DNA of 64,000 bases from Paenibacillus chibensis (GCF_004001045.1 NZ_BIMK01000021.1:1-64000), one strand, 5' to 3'; positions 45,726-54,858 are shown, counted from the stretch's first letter. Notes: generated by a model not told the origin, from the sequence alone. Numbers and translations: made by a program.

Positions 45726-46049
45726 ATGAGATCGTTATTTTTATTTATAGCTGCAGGTTTGGCGGAGATCGGCGGAGGGTATCTGGTCTGGATCTGGCTC
45801 AAAGAATCCAAGCCTTGGTGGTACGGACTCATTGGCGCCGTCGTGCTGATTTTGTACGGCATCATCCCAACGCTCCAGCATTATCCTTCCTTCGGCCGCG
45901 TCTACGCCGCATACGGCGGAATTTTCATCGTGCTGGCCCTCTTATGGGGCTGGGGAGTGGACAAAAATCCCCCGGATCTATACGACTGGATCGGAGCCGC
46001 GCTTTGCCTGGCCGGCGTTGCCGTGATCCTGCTCGCCCCTCGTTCCTGA
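45726..46049 (+). CDS. YnfA family (UPF0060) small membrane protein
   Basis: 107 aa with four membrane helices: LFLFIAAGLAEIGGGYLVWIWL, WYGLIGAVVLILYGIIPTLQ, RVYAAYGGIFIVLALLWGW, WIGAALCLAGVAVILLA. AEIGGGYLVW and VYAAYGGIFI are family hallmarks. Related to small multidrug transporters in fold; substrate unknown. GGGAGA lies 11 bases before the ATG. Confidence 0.93.
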   Translation: MRSLFLFIAAGLAEIGGGYLVWIWLKESKPWWYGLIGAVVLILYGIIPTLQHYPSFGRVYAAYGGIFIVLALLWGWGVDKNPPDLYDWIGAALCLAGVAVILLAPRS

Positions 46050-46068
46050 AGCAAACGCATAGCGCGTC

Positions 46069-47499
46069 TTACAATAAGGGCGATAGCATGCGGCAGAGCA
46101 TCTCCGCTTTCTTATGTAGGAAAGCCCGTTCCTGGAACTCCCTCTTCGTCATTTCCCGGCTGACCCGCATGTCTTCTTCGAAATCGGCCGTAAGCCGGTC
46201 AATCGACGCTTGTTCAAAGAGCGCGGCCGTAAGCTCGAAGTTGCAGAAGAAGCTGCGCATGTCCATATTGGCGGTTCCGACCGATGCCAATAAATCGTCC
46301 ACGATCATCACCTTCGCGTGAATGAAGCCCTTCTGGTATTGAAAAAATCGCACGCCGGCCAGCAGCAGCTCTTCCACATAAGAGAGCGACGCCAAGTGAA
46401 CCAGCCTCGAATCCGCCCTCCACGGAATGATGATCCGCACGTCCACGCCGCTGACGGCAGCCGTCTTCAGCCCCTCGTAGATGCCGGGATCCGGAATGAA
46501 ATAAGGCGAGGTGATCCAGATTCTCTTCTTCGCAATGGAAATCGCCGAGAAGCACAGCTCCTGGATCGCGTTCCAATCCTGATCCGGGCCGCTGCTGACG
46601 ATCTGAATCTGCTCATCGTCTACGCATTCATGCTCCGGAAAGAGCGCGGGATCGACGATCTTTTCCCCTGAAGCCAGCTGCCAGTCGTTTAAGAACACAT
46701 TCTGCAAAAAATAAACCGCGTCCCCTTCAATCTTCAGATGCGTATCTCTCCAGTAGCCCATTTTCGGGTATTGGCCCAAATAATCATCACCGACGTTCAT
46801 CCCGCCGACAAAGCCCGTCACGCCGTCCACTACGAGGATTTTGCGGTGATTGCGGTAATTGATGCGCCGGTCGAGAAAAGCAAGTAGCGGCGGCAGAAAG
46901 AAATAGAATTCCACGCCGGCTTCCTTCAGCTTGTCCACGAATTCCCGCTTCAGCTTATAGCTGCCAAGCCCGTCGCACATAAACCGTACCTTGACGCCTT
47001 CCTTCGCCTTGCGGATCATGATCTCCTGAAACTGGGTCCCGATCACGTCATGGCGGAAAATATAAAACTGGATATGTATGTGCTCCTTCGCCGCTTCCAT
47101 TGCCTTCAGCATGGCGCCAAACGCTTCTTCCCCGTCTGTCAGCACCCGGCTGCTGTTGCAGCCCGTGATCGGGCTTTCCGACAGGCGTGACAGCAGGTTG
47201 AACAGCCGTTCCTGATGCTGGAATTCGGGATTATGCATTTCCTCGATCTTCTTCACCGTCTTCGCCTGCTTCCACAGAATGGAACGCATCTGGCGGAACA
47301 GCCGTGAGCCACGGGTACGGACCTGGCGGCGGGCCTTATAGTCCTGCGCGACAAAATAGTAAACCACGAAGCCGATAATCGGGCAGCAAAAGAGAATGAA
47401 CATCCAGGCCACTGTTTTGGAAGGATTGCGAAATTCAAGCAGCAGAATCGTAGCAATCTGAAAAATAAAAATTATGAGAGCCAGCAGCAGCCACACCAT
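46069..47499 (-). CDS. cls: Cardiolipin synthase (phospholipase D family)
   Basis: 476 aa. Two N-terminal membrane helices (LLLALIIFIFQIATILLL, AWMFILFCCPIIGFVVYYF) and two HKD motifs: HRKILVVDGVTGFVGGMN and HAKVMIVDDLLASVGTANMD. It joins two phosphatidylglycerol molecules into cardiolipin at the membrane. GCAAGGAGG precedes the ATG. It stands alone; the YnfA gene converges on it with only about 20 bp between. Confidence 0.95.
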   Translation of the reverse strand: MVWLLLALIIFIFQIATILLLEFRNPSKTVAWMFILFCCPIIGFVVYYFVAQDYKARRQVRTRGSRLFRQMRSILWKQAKTVKKIEEMHNPEFQHQERLFNLLSRLSESPITGCNSSRVLTDGEEAFGAMLKAMEAAKEHIHIQFYIFRHDVIGTQFQEIMIRKAKEGVKVRFMCDGLGSYKLKREFVDKLKEAGVEFYFFLPPLLAFLDRRINYRNHRKILVVDGVTGFVGGMNVGDDYLGQYPKMGYWRDTHLKIEGDAVYFLQNVFLNDWQLASGEKIVDPALFPEHECVDDEQIQIVSSGPDQDWNAIQELCFSAISIAKKRIWITSPYFIPDPGIYEGLKTAAVSGVDVRIIIPWRADSRLVHLASLSYVEELLLAGVRFFQYQKGFIHAKVMIVDDLLASVGTANMDMRSFFCNFELTAALFEQASIDRLTADFEEDMRVSREMTKREFQERAFLHKKAEMLCRMLSPLL

Positions 47500-47695
47500 A
47501 GGGCAGCCTCCTTGCGGGAAAATAGTGCCGATCGGTTATTTATCCATCATTGACCAAACCGAGCCTTCTTTATTCTTACCCTTCCGGAGCCCTCACAGAC
47601 GCAGATGGAAAGGTAACATTTTAGACATGTTCCGAGAGTTCATCGAATACATAGATTATAAGACAAGTTTAACGATGCCACAGAAAGGAGCTGCC

Positions 47696-48706
47696 ATGAA
47701 AAGTGCAACCGCGAATCGACGAATGACACTTCTGGTCATGCGGGACGCCCAGCATTCGGTGAAACAGATCCATCTGTCTAAACCGCTGATGATGGCCGTG
47801 CCCGCCGCCGCCGTCCTCTCGCTGTCCGGCCTTGTTCTTGCCCTCCAGGCCCATTCCTCCCAGGTCATATCCCAGCTGGAACAGAAGGTAAACATCGAGA
47901 ACACGAGAAACCTCCAGCTGCAAAGCTCGGTCAACAGCCGCGAGCAGTCCATCGAGCGTCTGCAGAACGAGATCATCAAGCTGTCTTCCCAGGCGAAGGA
48001 TATGCAGCAGAAAATGGAGCACGTGGACGAACTCGAACAGCAGCTGCAGCAGTTTATCGACAAACACACCACAAGCATGTCCACGGACGTTTCCGAGAAT
48101 AAAGCGTCTTCCCTGTCCTGGGATGCTTCAGAACATGTCGGGGGCGAATATATCGCCGTACATGAGAATGAAATGCTGGATCTGGCCCAGGAGACGAAAG
48201 ATGACTTTCAGGAGATGCAGGAGCTGCTGAAGACGATGGAGAGCCAGGTTCCCCATACGCTGAAAAAGGCCCAGGAAACCCAGAAGCAAATTGCCGGCAA
48301 TCCAACGCTTTGGCCAACCACATCCAAGGTGCTCACATCCAGCTTCGGCTACCGGACGGATCCATTCACGGGAAAAGCCGCCTTCCATGCGGGGATCGAT
48401 ATTGCGGGTGAAAACGGCGGTCCCGTCTTTGCCGCAGGTGCAGGTCAGGTCGTCACCGCTGAGGAAAGCGGAGCCCGCGGGCGCTATATCATCATTGAGC
48501 ATCCGGGAGGTCTGCAAACCTGGTACATGCATCTCAGCAAAATCCAGGTCAACGTGGGAGATTCGGTCGACAAAGGCGAACAAATCGGGCAGCTCGGCTC
48601 CACCGGACGCAGCACCGGACCCCACCTGCATTTCCAGGTCGTCAAACAGAATAAGCCCGTCAACCCGCTTCCGTATATCCAGGCGGCAAATTCCGAGTAC
48701 AATTAA
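47696..48706 (+). CDS. M23 family peptidoglycan endopeptidase with coiled coil
   Basis: 336 aa. A signal anchor (residues about 32-53, MMAVPAAAVLSLSGLVLAL) is followed by a long coiled coil (about 60-130) and a LytM/M23 domain with SFGYRTDPFTGKAAFHAGIDIAGENGG and the zinc-site HLHF near 310. Cuts cell-wall cross-bridges or activates hydrolases at the cell surface. ATG 47696 has AAGGAG at 7 bases; a longer frame upstream reads through promoter DNA. Next to the bactofilin gene, a pairing known in cell-shape systems. Confidence 0.93.
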   Translation: MKSATANRRMTLLVMRDAQHSVKQIHLSKPLMMAVPAAAVLSLSGLVLALQAHSSQVISQLEQKVNIENTRNLQLQSSVNSREQSIERLQNEIIKLSSQAKDMQQKMEHVDELEQQLQQFIDKHTTSMSTDVSENKASSLSWDASEHVGGEYIAVHENEMLDLAQETKDDFQEMQELLKTMESQVPHTLKKAQETQKQIAGNPTLWPTTSKVLTSSFGYRTDPFTGKAAFHAGIDIAGENGGPVFAAGAGQVVTAEESGARGRYIIIEHPGGLQTWYMHLSKIQVNVGDSVDKGEQIGQLGSTGRSTGPHLHFQVVKQNKPVNPLPYIQAANSEYN

Positions 48707-48715
48707 GGAGGTTCT

Positions 48716-49138
48716 ATGTTGAGCAGATCCAAAGCATCCAAAAACAGTTATATGCCGACCGATTCTCTGATCGGAAGAGGCACTGAGGTGGAAGGGGCCC
48801 TCTCCTGCGAGGCGAATGTCCGCGTCGAAGGGAAATTCAACGGTGTCATCGAGAGCCGTGCTTGCGTCACCATCGGCGAGCATGCCGAAGCCCGCTCCGA
48901 TATCAGTGCCAGGGAAGTCATTATCGCGGGAAAAGTGTATGGCGATGTCCAGGCGGACGGCAAGCTGACGATCACCTCCACCGGCCAGATGTTCGGAGAC
49001 GTGCTCGCCGCCTCTTCCCTCGTCATTGCCGAGGGCGGCATCCTGAATGGTTCAAGCAAAATGGAACCGAAAAAGAATGAGCAGCCGGATGCGGCCCCTG
49101 CCGCCGATGTGCATTTCTTCGAAACGGAAGCCGGCTGA
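48716..49138 (+). CDS. Bactofilin (polymer-forming cytoskeletal protein)
   Basis: 140 aa. The central beta-helix domain (about residues 18-110) is built of short repeats such as SLIGRGTEVEGALSCEANVRVEGKFNG and AREVIIAGKVYGDVQADGKLTITSTGQMFGDV. Charged flexible tails flank it. It follows the M23 peptidase by 10 bp with AAGGAGG, so both are made together; elsewhere bactofilins localise such peptidases. Confidence 0.95.
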   Translation: MLSRSKASKNSYMPTDSLIGRGTEVEGALSCEANVRVEGKFNGVIESRACVTIGEHAEARSDISAREVIIAGKVYGDVQADGKLTITSTGQMFGDVLAASSLVIAEGGILNGSSKMEPKKNEQPDAAPAADVHFFETEAG

Positions 49139-49198
49139 TTCCCTTGCTCCGCCAGACCGCCGGGGAGACTCGAAATGGATACGTTTGCACAATTGAAA

Positions 49199-49256
49199 AA
49201 AAGCCCGCCGCAGCGGGGTGTGCATGCATGACACACTCCCACTGCAGCGGGCTTTT
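49199..49256. terminator. Bidirectional terminator
   Basis: AAAAGCCCGC (49199-49208) pairs with GCGGGCTTTT; the stem continues with GCAG/CTGC and a GTGTG/CACAC top. Confidence 0.85.
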
Positions 49257-49273
49257 GGTTCATTGGCCGATGT

Positions 49274-50056
49274 TTACGCGGCAACGTCCCTCTTTTTGAA
49301 CACATACCAGGAAACAGCCAGGAAAACGATATAATACACGGCAAGCACCGCCAGCGAAAATCCTAGCGTAATGCCTCCGGGACCCGTTTTATCCTGCAAG
49401 TGATTCGTTAGGTCCATGTGCGTAAATATCAGATACTTGGCCCATGCATAACGCTCCGGATTAAACAGCGTCGTGAAGATCCCCTTCGTAAACATGATGA
49501 ACAAGGAAAGCCCGATGGCAAGGCCGCCCGCACGGAATACGGTAGACAGCATAAACGCGATCGCGCAAGTCATAAACAAATTCACGTAGTCGCATAGCAA
49601 ATATTCGAGCGCAAAGGCCATGCCGGTTTTGCCCGCCGGGAACAGGCTGCTGTCCGCGGTTGACGGGAAAAGAATACCCGAAACCAGGATCGAAACCACT
49701 GCAAGCAGCACGGTGCACAGCAGACTGAACAGTACGACCGAAACATACTTGGACAGCAGAATTTTGGAGCGGCTCCATGGCCGGATCAGCAGCAGCTTGA
49801 TCGTTCCCCAGGAGAACTCCCCTGCTACGGAATCCGCTGCAATAATAACGGAAAAGATCGTACACAGAAAAAACGTAAAGGAGGAACTCAACACCACGCT
49901 GTCCCATAGGGAGGTCTTGCCTCCGGCATCGACCATCGAAAACAGCAAGGGAATGAGCACATTCATGACGACCAGAATGCCCAGCATCACCCAGGTCCGG
50001 ACTCGCCGGTAAATTTTCATATTTTCATTGAGCACGAGGCTGAAAAAATTACCCAA
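49274..50056 (-). CDS. ABC-2 type exporter permease
   Basis: 260 aa with six hydrophobic segments (VWVMLGILVVMNVLIPLLF-like start at residues 20-40, FTFFLCTIFSVIIAADSVAGEFSWGTIKLLLIRPWSRSK, then four more). The GTIKLLLIRPWSR loop is typical of lantibiotic/drug exporter permeases (ABC2_membrane_4). Overlaps the ATPase gene by 8 bases. Substrate unknown. Confidence 0.9.
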   Translation of the reverse strand: MGNFFSLVLNENMKIYRRVRTWVMLGILVVMNVLIPLLFSMVDAGGKTSLWDSVVLSSSFTFFLCTIFSVIIAADSVAGEFSWGTIKLLLIRPWSRSKILLSKYVSVVLFSLLCTVLLAVVSILVSGILFPSTADSSLFPAGKTGMAFALEYLLCDYVNLFMTCAIAFMLSTVFRAGGLAIGLSLFIMFTKGIFTTLFNPERYAWAKYLIFTHMDLTNHLQDKTGPGGITLGFSLAVLAVYYIVFLAVSWYVFKKRDVAA

Positions 50057-50963
50057 TCGGATCCCCCCCCGTCATTTCCAGGAACTGCTCTTCCAGCGAA
50101 CGGGTGACGGTGTGAATGCCGTATACCTTGATTCCTGCCCGAACCAGCCGGGCGTTCATTTCAGCCGTCTCGTCCCGGGTCAGCTTCAGGGTAATCAGAC
50201 CGTTACTGCGGGTACCACCCTCCAGAATGGAGAGCGCCTGTTCCGGATCATCCACCACGAATCCGGTTTCCACCGCTGCGGACTGCCCTTCCTCCCTGAT
50301 CTCCTTCAATGAACGTACATCGATCAGGCGCCCATTTTGGATGATCGCCACGCTGTCGCACATCAGCTCCATTTCAGAGAGCAAATGGCTGGAGACGAAT
50401 ACCGTCGTCCCCTCTTCGTGACAGAGATGACGAAGGTAATCGCGCAGCTCGCGGATCCCCTGCGGATCGAGGCCGTTCGTAGGCTCGTCCAGAATCAGCA
50501 GCTTCGGACGGTGGAGAATGGCCTGGGCGACGCCCAGCCGCTGCCTCATCCCAAGCGAATAGGTTTTTACCTTGTCATGAATCCGGTTACTTAGACCTAC
50601 AAGCCGGACCACTTCCTCGATTCTTGCCTCCGTAATGCCGGACATCATCCGGGCAAAGTGGCGCAAATTCTGGTATCCTGTCAAAAACTTGTACATTTCC
50701 GGATTTTCGACAATCGCACCGACATGCGAAACAGCTTCTTCGAAGTGTTCTTTAATGCTGCTGCCGCAAATTTTGATATCTCCTTGACTGATTGAGGTTA
50801 AACCGACCATCATCCGAATCGTCGTTGTTTTCCCGGCACCGTTGGGTCCTAGAAACCCGAATACCTGGCCGGGCGGAATGTCGAGCGTCACGTTTTCCAC
50901 CAAGGTCTTCGAAGAGACCCGCTTCGTCACGCCCTCCAGCCGAACCACCGGTTCATGCTGCAT
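50049..50963 (-). CDS. ABC exporter ATP-binding protein
   Basis: 304 aa. Walker A GPNGAGKTTTIRM near residues 38-50, signature YSLGMRQRLGVAQAIL, Walker B LLILDEPTNGLDPQG, then a C-terminal accessory domain of about 85 residues. BcrA/NatA-like subgroup. The ATG at 50963 lies 8 bases behind AAGGAG; a GTG at 50972 abuts it. Pairs with the overlapping permease gene. Confidence 0.94.
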   Translation of the reverse strand: MQHEPVVRLEGVTKRVSSKTLVENVTLDIPPGQVFGFLGPNGAGKTTTIRMMVGLTSISQGDIKICGSSIKEHFEEAVSHVGAIVENPEMYKFLTGYQNLRHFARMMSGITEARIEEVVRLVGLSNRIHDKVKTYSLGMRQRLGVAQAILHRPKLLILDEPTNGLDPQGIRELRDYLRHLCHEEGTTVFVSSHLLSEMELMCDSVAIIQNGRLIDVRSLKEIREEGQSAAVETGFVVDDPEQALSILEGGTRSNGLITLKLTRDETAEMNARLVRAGIKVYGIHTVTRSLEEQFLEMTGGDPIG

Positions 50964-50985
50964 TCGCTTCACTCCTTATCGTAGG

Positions 50986-51189
50986 TTATCGCCTCATTGT
51001 AGCATATCCCTTCTGCAAATACTCCATATACTGGAATTTTGTCTCTTTTTCCCCCTGGCGATGACATTTTTCGCAACAACCCAAAGGAACACTGGTACGA
51101 TAATATCCCGTCCGGAAAATGTACATTGTGTCCGATACGGGCACCATACTCTCACAGCACAAGCAATAGACGCACTGCTGATCGTTCAT
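50986..51189 (-). CDS. Small cysteine-rich (zinc ribbon-like) protein
   Basis: 67 aa from ATG 51189 (or 83 aa from an ATG at 51237). Cysteines in DQQCVYCLCCESMV and LGCCEKCHRQGE form two CxxC-type knuckles likely to bind zinc. GAGGAAG precedes the inner ATG. It lies just upstream of the ABC exporter genes, on the same strand with only a short gap. Function unknown. Confidence 0.6.
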   Translation of the reverse strand: MNDQQCVYCLCCESMVPVSDTMYIFRTGYYRTSVPLGCCEKCHRQGEKETKFQYMEYLQKGYATMRR

Positions 51190-51377
51190 CGGAACCGCTT
51201 CCTCTCCTTTGGCATGAAGCATATTAACATGTAGCATTCACAATTTAAATAGTTACGGTTTGTATCATTACCAGAAATCTACAACAATCCTAGATTGATG
51301 TCAAGATATTCTGCATGAAAAACAACAAACCGCCATGGATTCTCCGGATCCAGCACGGTTTTGCCCTTATCTATTTA

Positions 51378-52361
51378 CTACTGCAGATGCTCTTTGATCA
51401 TATTATGGATGCGGCTTCGTTCCTGATCGCTCACTTGGTAATACCAAATGCCCTTGATCCGCTCCCCTTGACCGCCAATCTCCACCTGGTCGATCTGCTT
51501 CAGATCTGTACGATAATCCGTTAGAAAGGTTTTCATGTCATCGAACGTGATGTCCGTCTTGATGCTATTTCCTACTTCGTCCAGAAGCGATTCGATTTTG
51601 ACCATGTTCGTAATTTTCAGCGAGCTGGTGATGAGCTGCTTCAAAATTTGCCGCTGCCTTGTATTCCGGCCCATATCCCCGCGAGGATCGTCGTAACGCA
51701 TCCGGGAGTACAGCAGTGCTTCCTCGCCGTTTAAATGCAGATCCCCTTGGTCGAACTGATGACCTTCATAATAAAAAGCGAACGGATTGGTTACATCGAC
51801 GCCGCCCATCGAATCAATCAAATGCGCGAAGCCCTCCATATTGACTTTAATGTAATAATTCACGGGATAGTCCAGAAAGTGCTCCACCGTTTTCACCGAC
51901 ATGTTCACGCCGCCGAAAGCGTAGGCATGATTGATTTTATCCACCGTGCCGTGTCCGATGATCTCCGTCCGCGTATCCCGCGGTATGTTGAACATAAGAA
52001 TGCTCTGCTTCGCCGGGTTCACGGTAAGAAAAATCATCGTATCCGACCGTCCCTTGTCATTTTCGCGCTGATCCACGCCCAGAACCAGCACCGTGAAAGG
52101 CTTTTTTTGTTCCAGGTTAAAAGGCTGCGCCGTTTGAGTGGAACCCGAATCCCCGGAAGCGTCCGCGGCTGCCGCAGTGGTTGTGGCCTTGGTGCTGCTT
52201 CGCTCCTGGCTAACCTGCTTCGGCTGGATCGCGGCATCCCGGCTTTCGTAGATGTGATGGGCTGTAGTTTTAACCGATTGATACAGATATGCGCCATACC
52301 CGGCCACGCCAAGGACAACGACGATCGATGCAGACGATAACACGATAACCCACTTTTTCAT
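51378..52361 (-). CDS. LytR-CpsA-Psr (LCP) family glycopolymer transferase
   Basis: 327 aa. Signal anchor at residues 4-27 (WVIVLSSASIVVVLGVAGYGAYLY), a Ser/Thr/Ala-rich linker, then the LCP domain: FTVLVLGVDQRENDKGRSDTMIF, FNIPRDTRTEI, INHAYAFGGVNMSVKTVE and SRMRYDDPRGDMGRNTRQRQ. Attaches wall teichoic acid or exopolysaccharide to peptidoglycan. ATG 52361 follows AAGGTGGAAGG. Placed 57 bp behind the sugar-phosphate transferase gene, it probably acts on the same polymer. Confidence 0.94.
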   Translation of the reverse strand: MKKWVIVLSSASIVVVLGVAGYGAYLYQSVKTTAHHIYESRDAAIQPKQVSQERSSTKATTTAAAADASGDSGSTQTAQPFNLEQKKPFTVLVLGVDQRENDKGRSDTMIFLTVNPAKQSILMFNIPRDTRTEIIGHGTVDKINHAYAFGGVNMSVKTVEHFLDYPVNYYIKVNMEGFAHLIDSMGGVDVTNPFAFYYEGHQFDQGDLHLNGEEALLYSRMRYDDPRGDMGRNTRQRQILKQLITSSLKITNMVKIESLLDEVGNSIKTDITFDDMKTFLTDYRTDLKQIDQVEIGGQGERIKGIWYYQVSDQERSRIHNMIKEHLQ

Positions 52362-52417
52362 AGCTAACCTTCCACCTTTCTCTGCGCACCCTCGCTGAAA
52401 ACGATCCCTGCCTGTGA

Positions 52418-53104
52418 TCAATAGGCGTTATCCGCGCCAAAGAGCACTTTAACGGTTTTGCACATGATGACGATATCCTTCTTGAAGGATTGATTGGCTA
52501 TGTATTCGAGATCGAGCTCCACCATTTCCCGGAACCCCACATGATTTCTGCCGCTGATCTGCCATAGTCCCGTACAGCCGGGAACGACCAGGAGCCTCAT
52601 CATATCGTAAGAGGTATAGTCGGCGACTTCCCGCGGCAAAGGCGGTCTCGGCCCCACCAAACTCATATTCCCCTTCAGAACATTCATCAGCTGAGGAAGC
52701 TCATCCAGACTTGTTTTGCGGATAAAGCGTCCTACCCGGGTAATTCTCGGATCGTTTTTCATTTTAAACATGGCTCCGCTAATCTCGTTCTGTTCCATCA
52801 GCTTCCCGAGCATCGCCTCTGCGCCGCTGACCATGGAGCGGAATTTGTACATTTTAAAGGTTTTTCCGTTCTTACCGACACGGGTTTGGGCGAATATAAC
52901 CGCACCTTTCGGATCCTCAACCTTAATCAGCAGGGCAATCAGAAGCAGCAGTGGAGACAGCAAAATAAGCCCGGCAAGCGAAAAGCATACATCCTGAATT
53001 CGTTTGCCGATCCAAAAAAGGTTCCGGTTCTTCATTTCAAACAGAGGAAAGGCTTCGAATTGGCTTCCGGCATCCATTGTGTTTTTTAACGGGTTCATAC
53101 TCAT
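52418..53104 (-). CDS. Exopolysaccharide priming sugar-phosphate transferase
   Basis: About 228 aa, of the WcaJ/CpsE (bac_transf) family that loads a sugar phosphate onto undecaprenyl phosphate. A membrane segment (DVCFSLAGLILLSPLLLLIALLI) precedes the catalytic domain with KMYKFRSMV, IRKTSLDELPQLMNVLKG and LVGPRPPLPREV. Both possible starts (53104, 53098) have weak ribosome-binding sites, and a longer frame to 53191 is not supported. The short N-terminus lacks the four helices of full-length WcaJ. Confidence 0.9.
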   Translation of the reverse strand: MSMNPLKNTMDAGSQFEAFPLFEMKNRNLFWIGKRIQDVCFSLAGLILLSPLLLLIALLIKVEDPKGAVIFAQTRVGKNGKTFKMYKFRSMVSGAEAMLGKLMEQNEISGAMFKMKNDPRITRVGRFIRKTSLDELPQLMNVLKGNMSLVGPRPPLPREVADYTSYDMMRLLVVPGCTGLWQISGRNHVGFREMVELDLEYIANQSFKKDIVIMCKTVKVLFGADNAY

Positions 53105-53357
53105 AGAGGGCCTACTCGGTAGTGGTGTGAAAAAGAAGAATTGTTTGGGGGAGCAACTTATCTCGCAAACTGGCTTGCATGCCATAAACATTCATACTGC
53201 TCAAGATCCATCCCTCGCTTAATAGATTCGGCTTTCGATTTCACCGGCTATTTTGTAAAACACCCGGCAAAAGCACTATGCAGCCCTTTGAAAAATATAG
53301 TAAAATGACCTTATCCCATGCATACGTCATTTTATTTCCGGATCTGTTCTTGAACCC

Positions 53358-53786
53358 TTATGTCATCACATCAAAAACTTGTCCGCTGCCTTTATCATTC
53401 ATGAAATCCATGTAATGATCGTACTTATGCGATCCGAATCTGTTGCCCAGGATGGAACGGGTGATTTTTTTTGCCATATTCACTTCCCCGTGTTCTTCCG
53501 GCTCCAGCAGGACCCCATATTGCTTGGCGTCGGTCAGGCTGTCCTCTTTCCAGAGCAGCTTGCCGTATACGCGGCAGACGGGCTCGCCTTCGCTGATGAG
53601 TTCGAAGCAGAGACGGATCTCAGGCACGAGCGGAAAATTCAAATCACTGATGAATACGAGCATCCGGGATTCGATGTCCCATAAGACCACCGGACGCGAA
53701 CGGTTCAGAACGACCGCCGTTCCACCAATCTGATGAATGGATATGTACATCTGCAGATGGATGCCATATGTCGTCAACATGTTCAT
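53358..53786 (-). CDS. Possible PilZ-like protein
   Basis: 142 aa soluble protein. The middle part (LVFISDLNFPLVPEIRLCFELIS...CRVYGKLLWKED...KQYGVLLE) has the beta-barrel pattern of PilZ domains, but the N-terminal c-di-GMP motif RxxxR is not clear, only LNRSRPV. AAGGTAGG precedes the ATG. Divergent from the Xre gene across a promoter region with GATACA repeats. Confidence 0.5.
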   Translation of the reverse strand: MNMLTTYGIHLQMYISIHQIGGTAVVLNRSRPVVLWDIESRMLVFISDLNFPLVPEIRLCFELISEGEPVCRVYGKLLWKEDSLTDAKQYGVLLEPEEHGEVNMAKKITRSILGNRFGSHKYDHYMDFMNDKGSGQVFDVMT

Positions 53787-53840
53787 TGCTTCGACCTACC
53801 TTATGGTATAAAAGTAAGAACATTGAACTACACTGTTTAT

Positions 53841-53953
53841 TGATACATAATGTTTTCCTGTGGATACAATTAGTATCAATTACATGTTTACTTTACGATA
53901 CAAATTGTAACAAGTCAATCCTTTTTTATCGTAAAATTACTTTCATTGATACA
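53841..53953. repeat. Repeated GATACA boxes between divergent genes
   Basis: GATACA at 53842-53847, 53863-53868, 53897-53902 and 53948-53953 on the plus strand, and inverted (TGATAC) at 53873-53878. The region is AT-rich and lies between the PilZ-like gene and xre. Likely operator sites for the Xre protein, by position only. Confidence 0.5.
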
Positions 53954-54004
53954 TTTCGTTACTTTTGCTGAGCAATTATGCAGGCAATCGGAGGAGGTTA
54001 ATTC

Positions 54005-54373
54005 ATGAATCATGATAATCGCATCGCAGAATTGCGGGATCAACGAGGATGGACTCAAGAGGAATTAGCCCAATCCATCGGCATCACGCGTGCCGCACTC
54101 TCCCACTATGAAAAGAACCGCCGTAAACCTGATTTTGAAATTCTAACCAAGCTTGCCGATAAATTCGAGGTATCCATTGACTATTTAATCGGCCGGACGA
54201 ACCAGCCGGGGGTTGTGATGGATCAGGATATACGTGATTTTGTGGATCACCTGGAGCTGTCTGACGGGGAGCTTTTGAAGCGGTTTAATTTAACGATTGA
54301 CGGACGCAGTCTCACAGAGGAAGAAGCCAAGCGCTTCATCGCCTTCGTTCGCATGGAAAGGCTCATGAAGTAA
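54005..54373 (+). CDS. Xre-family transcriptional regulator
   Basis: 122 aa. HTH_3 domain in residues 7-62 (IAELRDQRGWTQEELAQSIGITRAALSHYEKNRRKPDFEILTKLADKF), then a helical C-terminal half of about 55 residues resembling SinR/SlrR-type tails. GGAGGAGG precedes the ATG. Probably binds the GATACA boxes upstream of its own gene. Confidence 0.92.
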   Translation: MNHDNRIAELRDQRGWTQEELAQSIGITRAALSHYEKNRRKPDFEILTKLADKFEVSIDYLIGRTNQPGVVMDQDIRDFVDHLELSDGELLKRFNLTIDGRSLTEEEAKRFIAFVRMERLMK

Positions 54374-54377
54374 ACAG

Positions 54378-54416
54378 AAAAAACCTCAGTGGCTTATTAA
54401 GCAGCTGAGGTTTTTT
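54378..54416 (+). terminator. Terminator of xre
   Basis: AAAAAACCTCAG (from 54378) pairs with CTGAGGTTTTTT (to 54416), with an inner GCT/AGC stem; six Ts follow. Confidence 0.88.
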
Positions 54417-54480
54417 AAAAATAGCCATCGTTGAAAAGCCCTTGTTAGCAGCAGCAAGGCACCAGGAAGCATATGTATAA

Positions 54481-54624
54481 TTATTCCTGTTGCTTTATAT
54501 AGTTTTGCCAGCTTTCGGGGTGAATTCCGCACTGCTCCAGTACCTTCAGGATATCCAATTTTGTCTGTGCCGGATGTTCGCCATTGGACCGGACCTCGGT
54601 ACCCAATTCCTTCTCATCACTCAT
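54481..54624 (-). CDS. Predicted small protein, 47 aa
   Basis: Begins MSDEKELGTEVRSNGEHPAQ and ends in a helix-like ...ILKVLEQCGIHPESWQNYIKQQE. GAGGG lies 8 bases before the ATG. Acidic and hydrophilic, no cysteine pairs or membrane segment. Codon choice looks normal for the region and no overlapping longer gene competes with it. Not recognised; could be a small regulator or sporulation protein. Confidence 0.55.
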   Translation of the reverse strand: MSDEKELGTEVRSNGEHPAQTKLDILKVLEQCGIHPESWQNYIKQQE

Positions 54625-54805
54625 TGAAGATACCCTCGCTCTTCTCATCGATTTAGCATTTATCAGGAAAATTACTGCTTGAAACGCTCATAACCGGTCA
54701 TTCAGAACCCGAGATGCTAGGACTTTTTTATTATATCCGATGAGCCTCCATGATGCTGTCGTCTGATGGAGTGTTTGTCTCAAAATTTCAGTTCTATTTT
54801 TGTCG

Positions 54806-54858
54806 AAAAAAATGGGCCTGCGATTTCTGTCCCCATAGGGAGCAAAAATCACAAGCCC
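54806..54858 (-). terminator. Terminator of gltB
   Basis: On the minus strand GGGCTTGTGATTT (54846-54858) pairs with AAATCGCAGGCCC (54814-54826) with mismatches, followed by ATTTTTTT. Confidence 0.75.
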
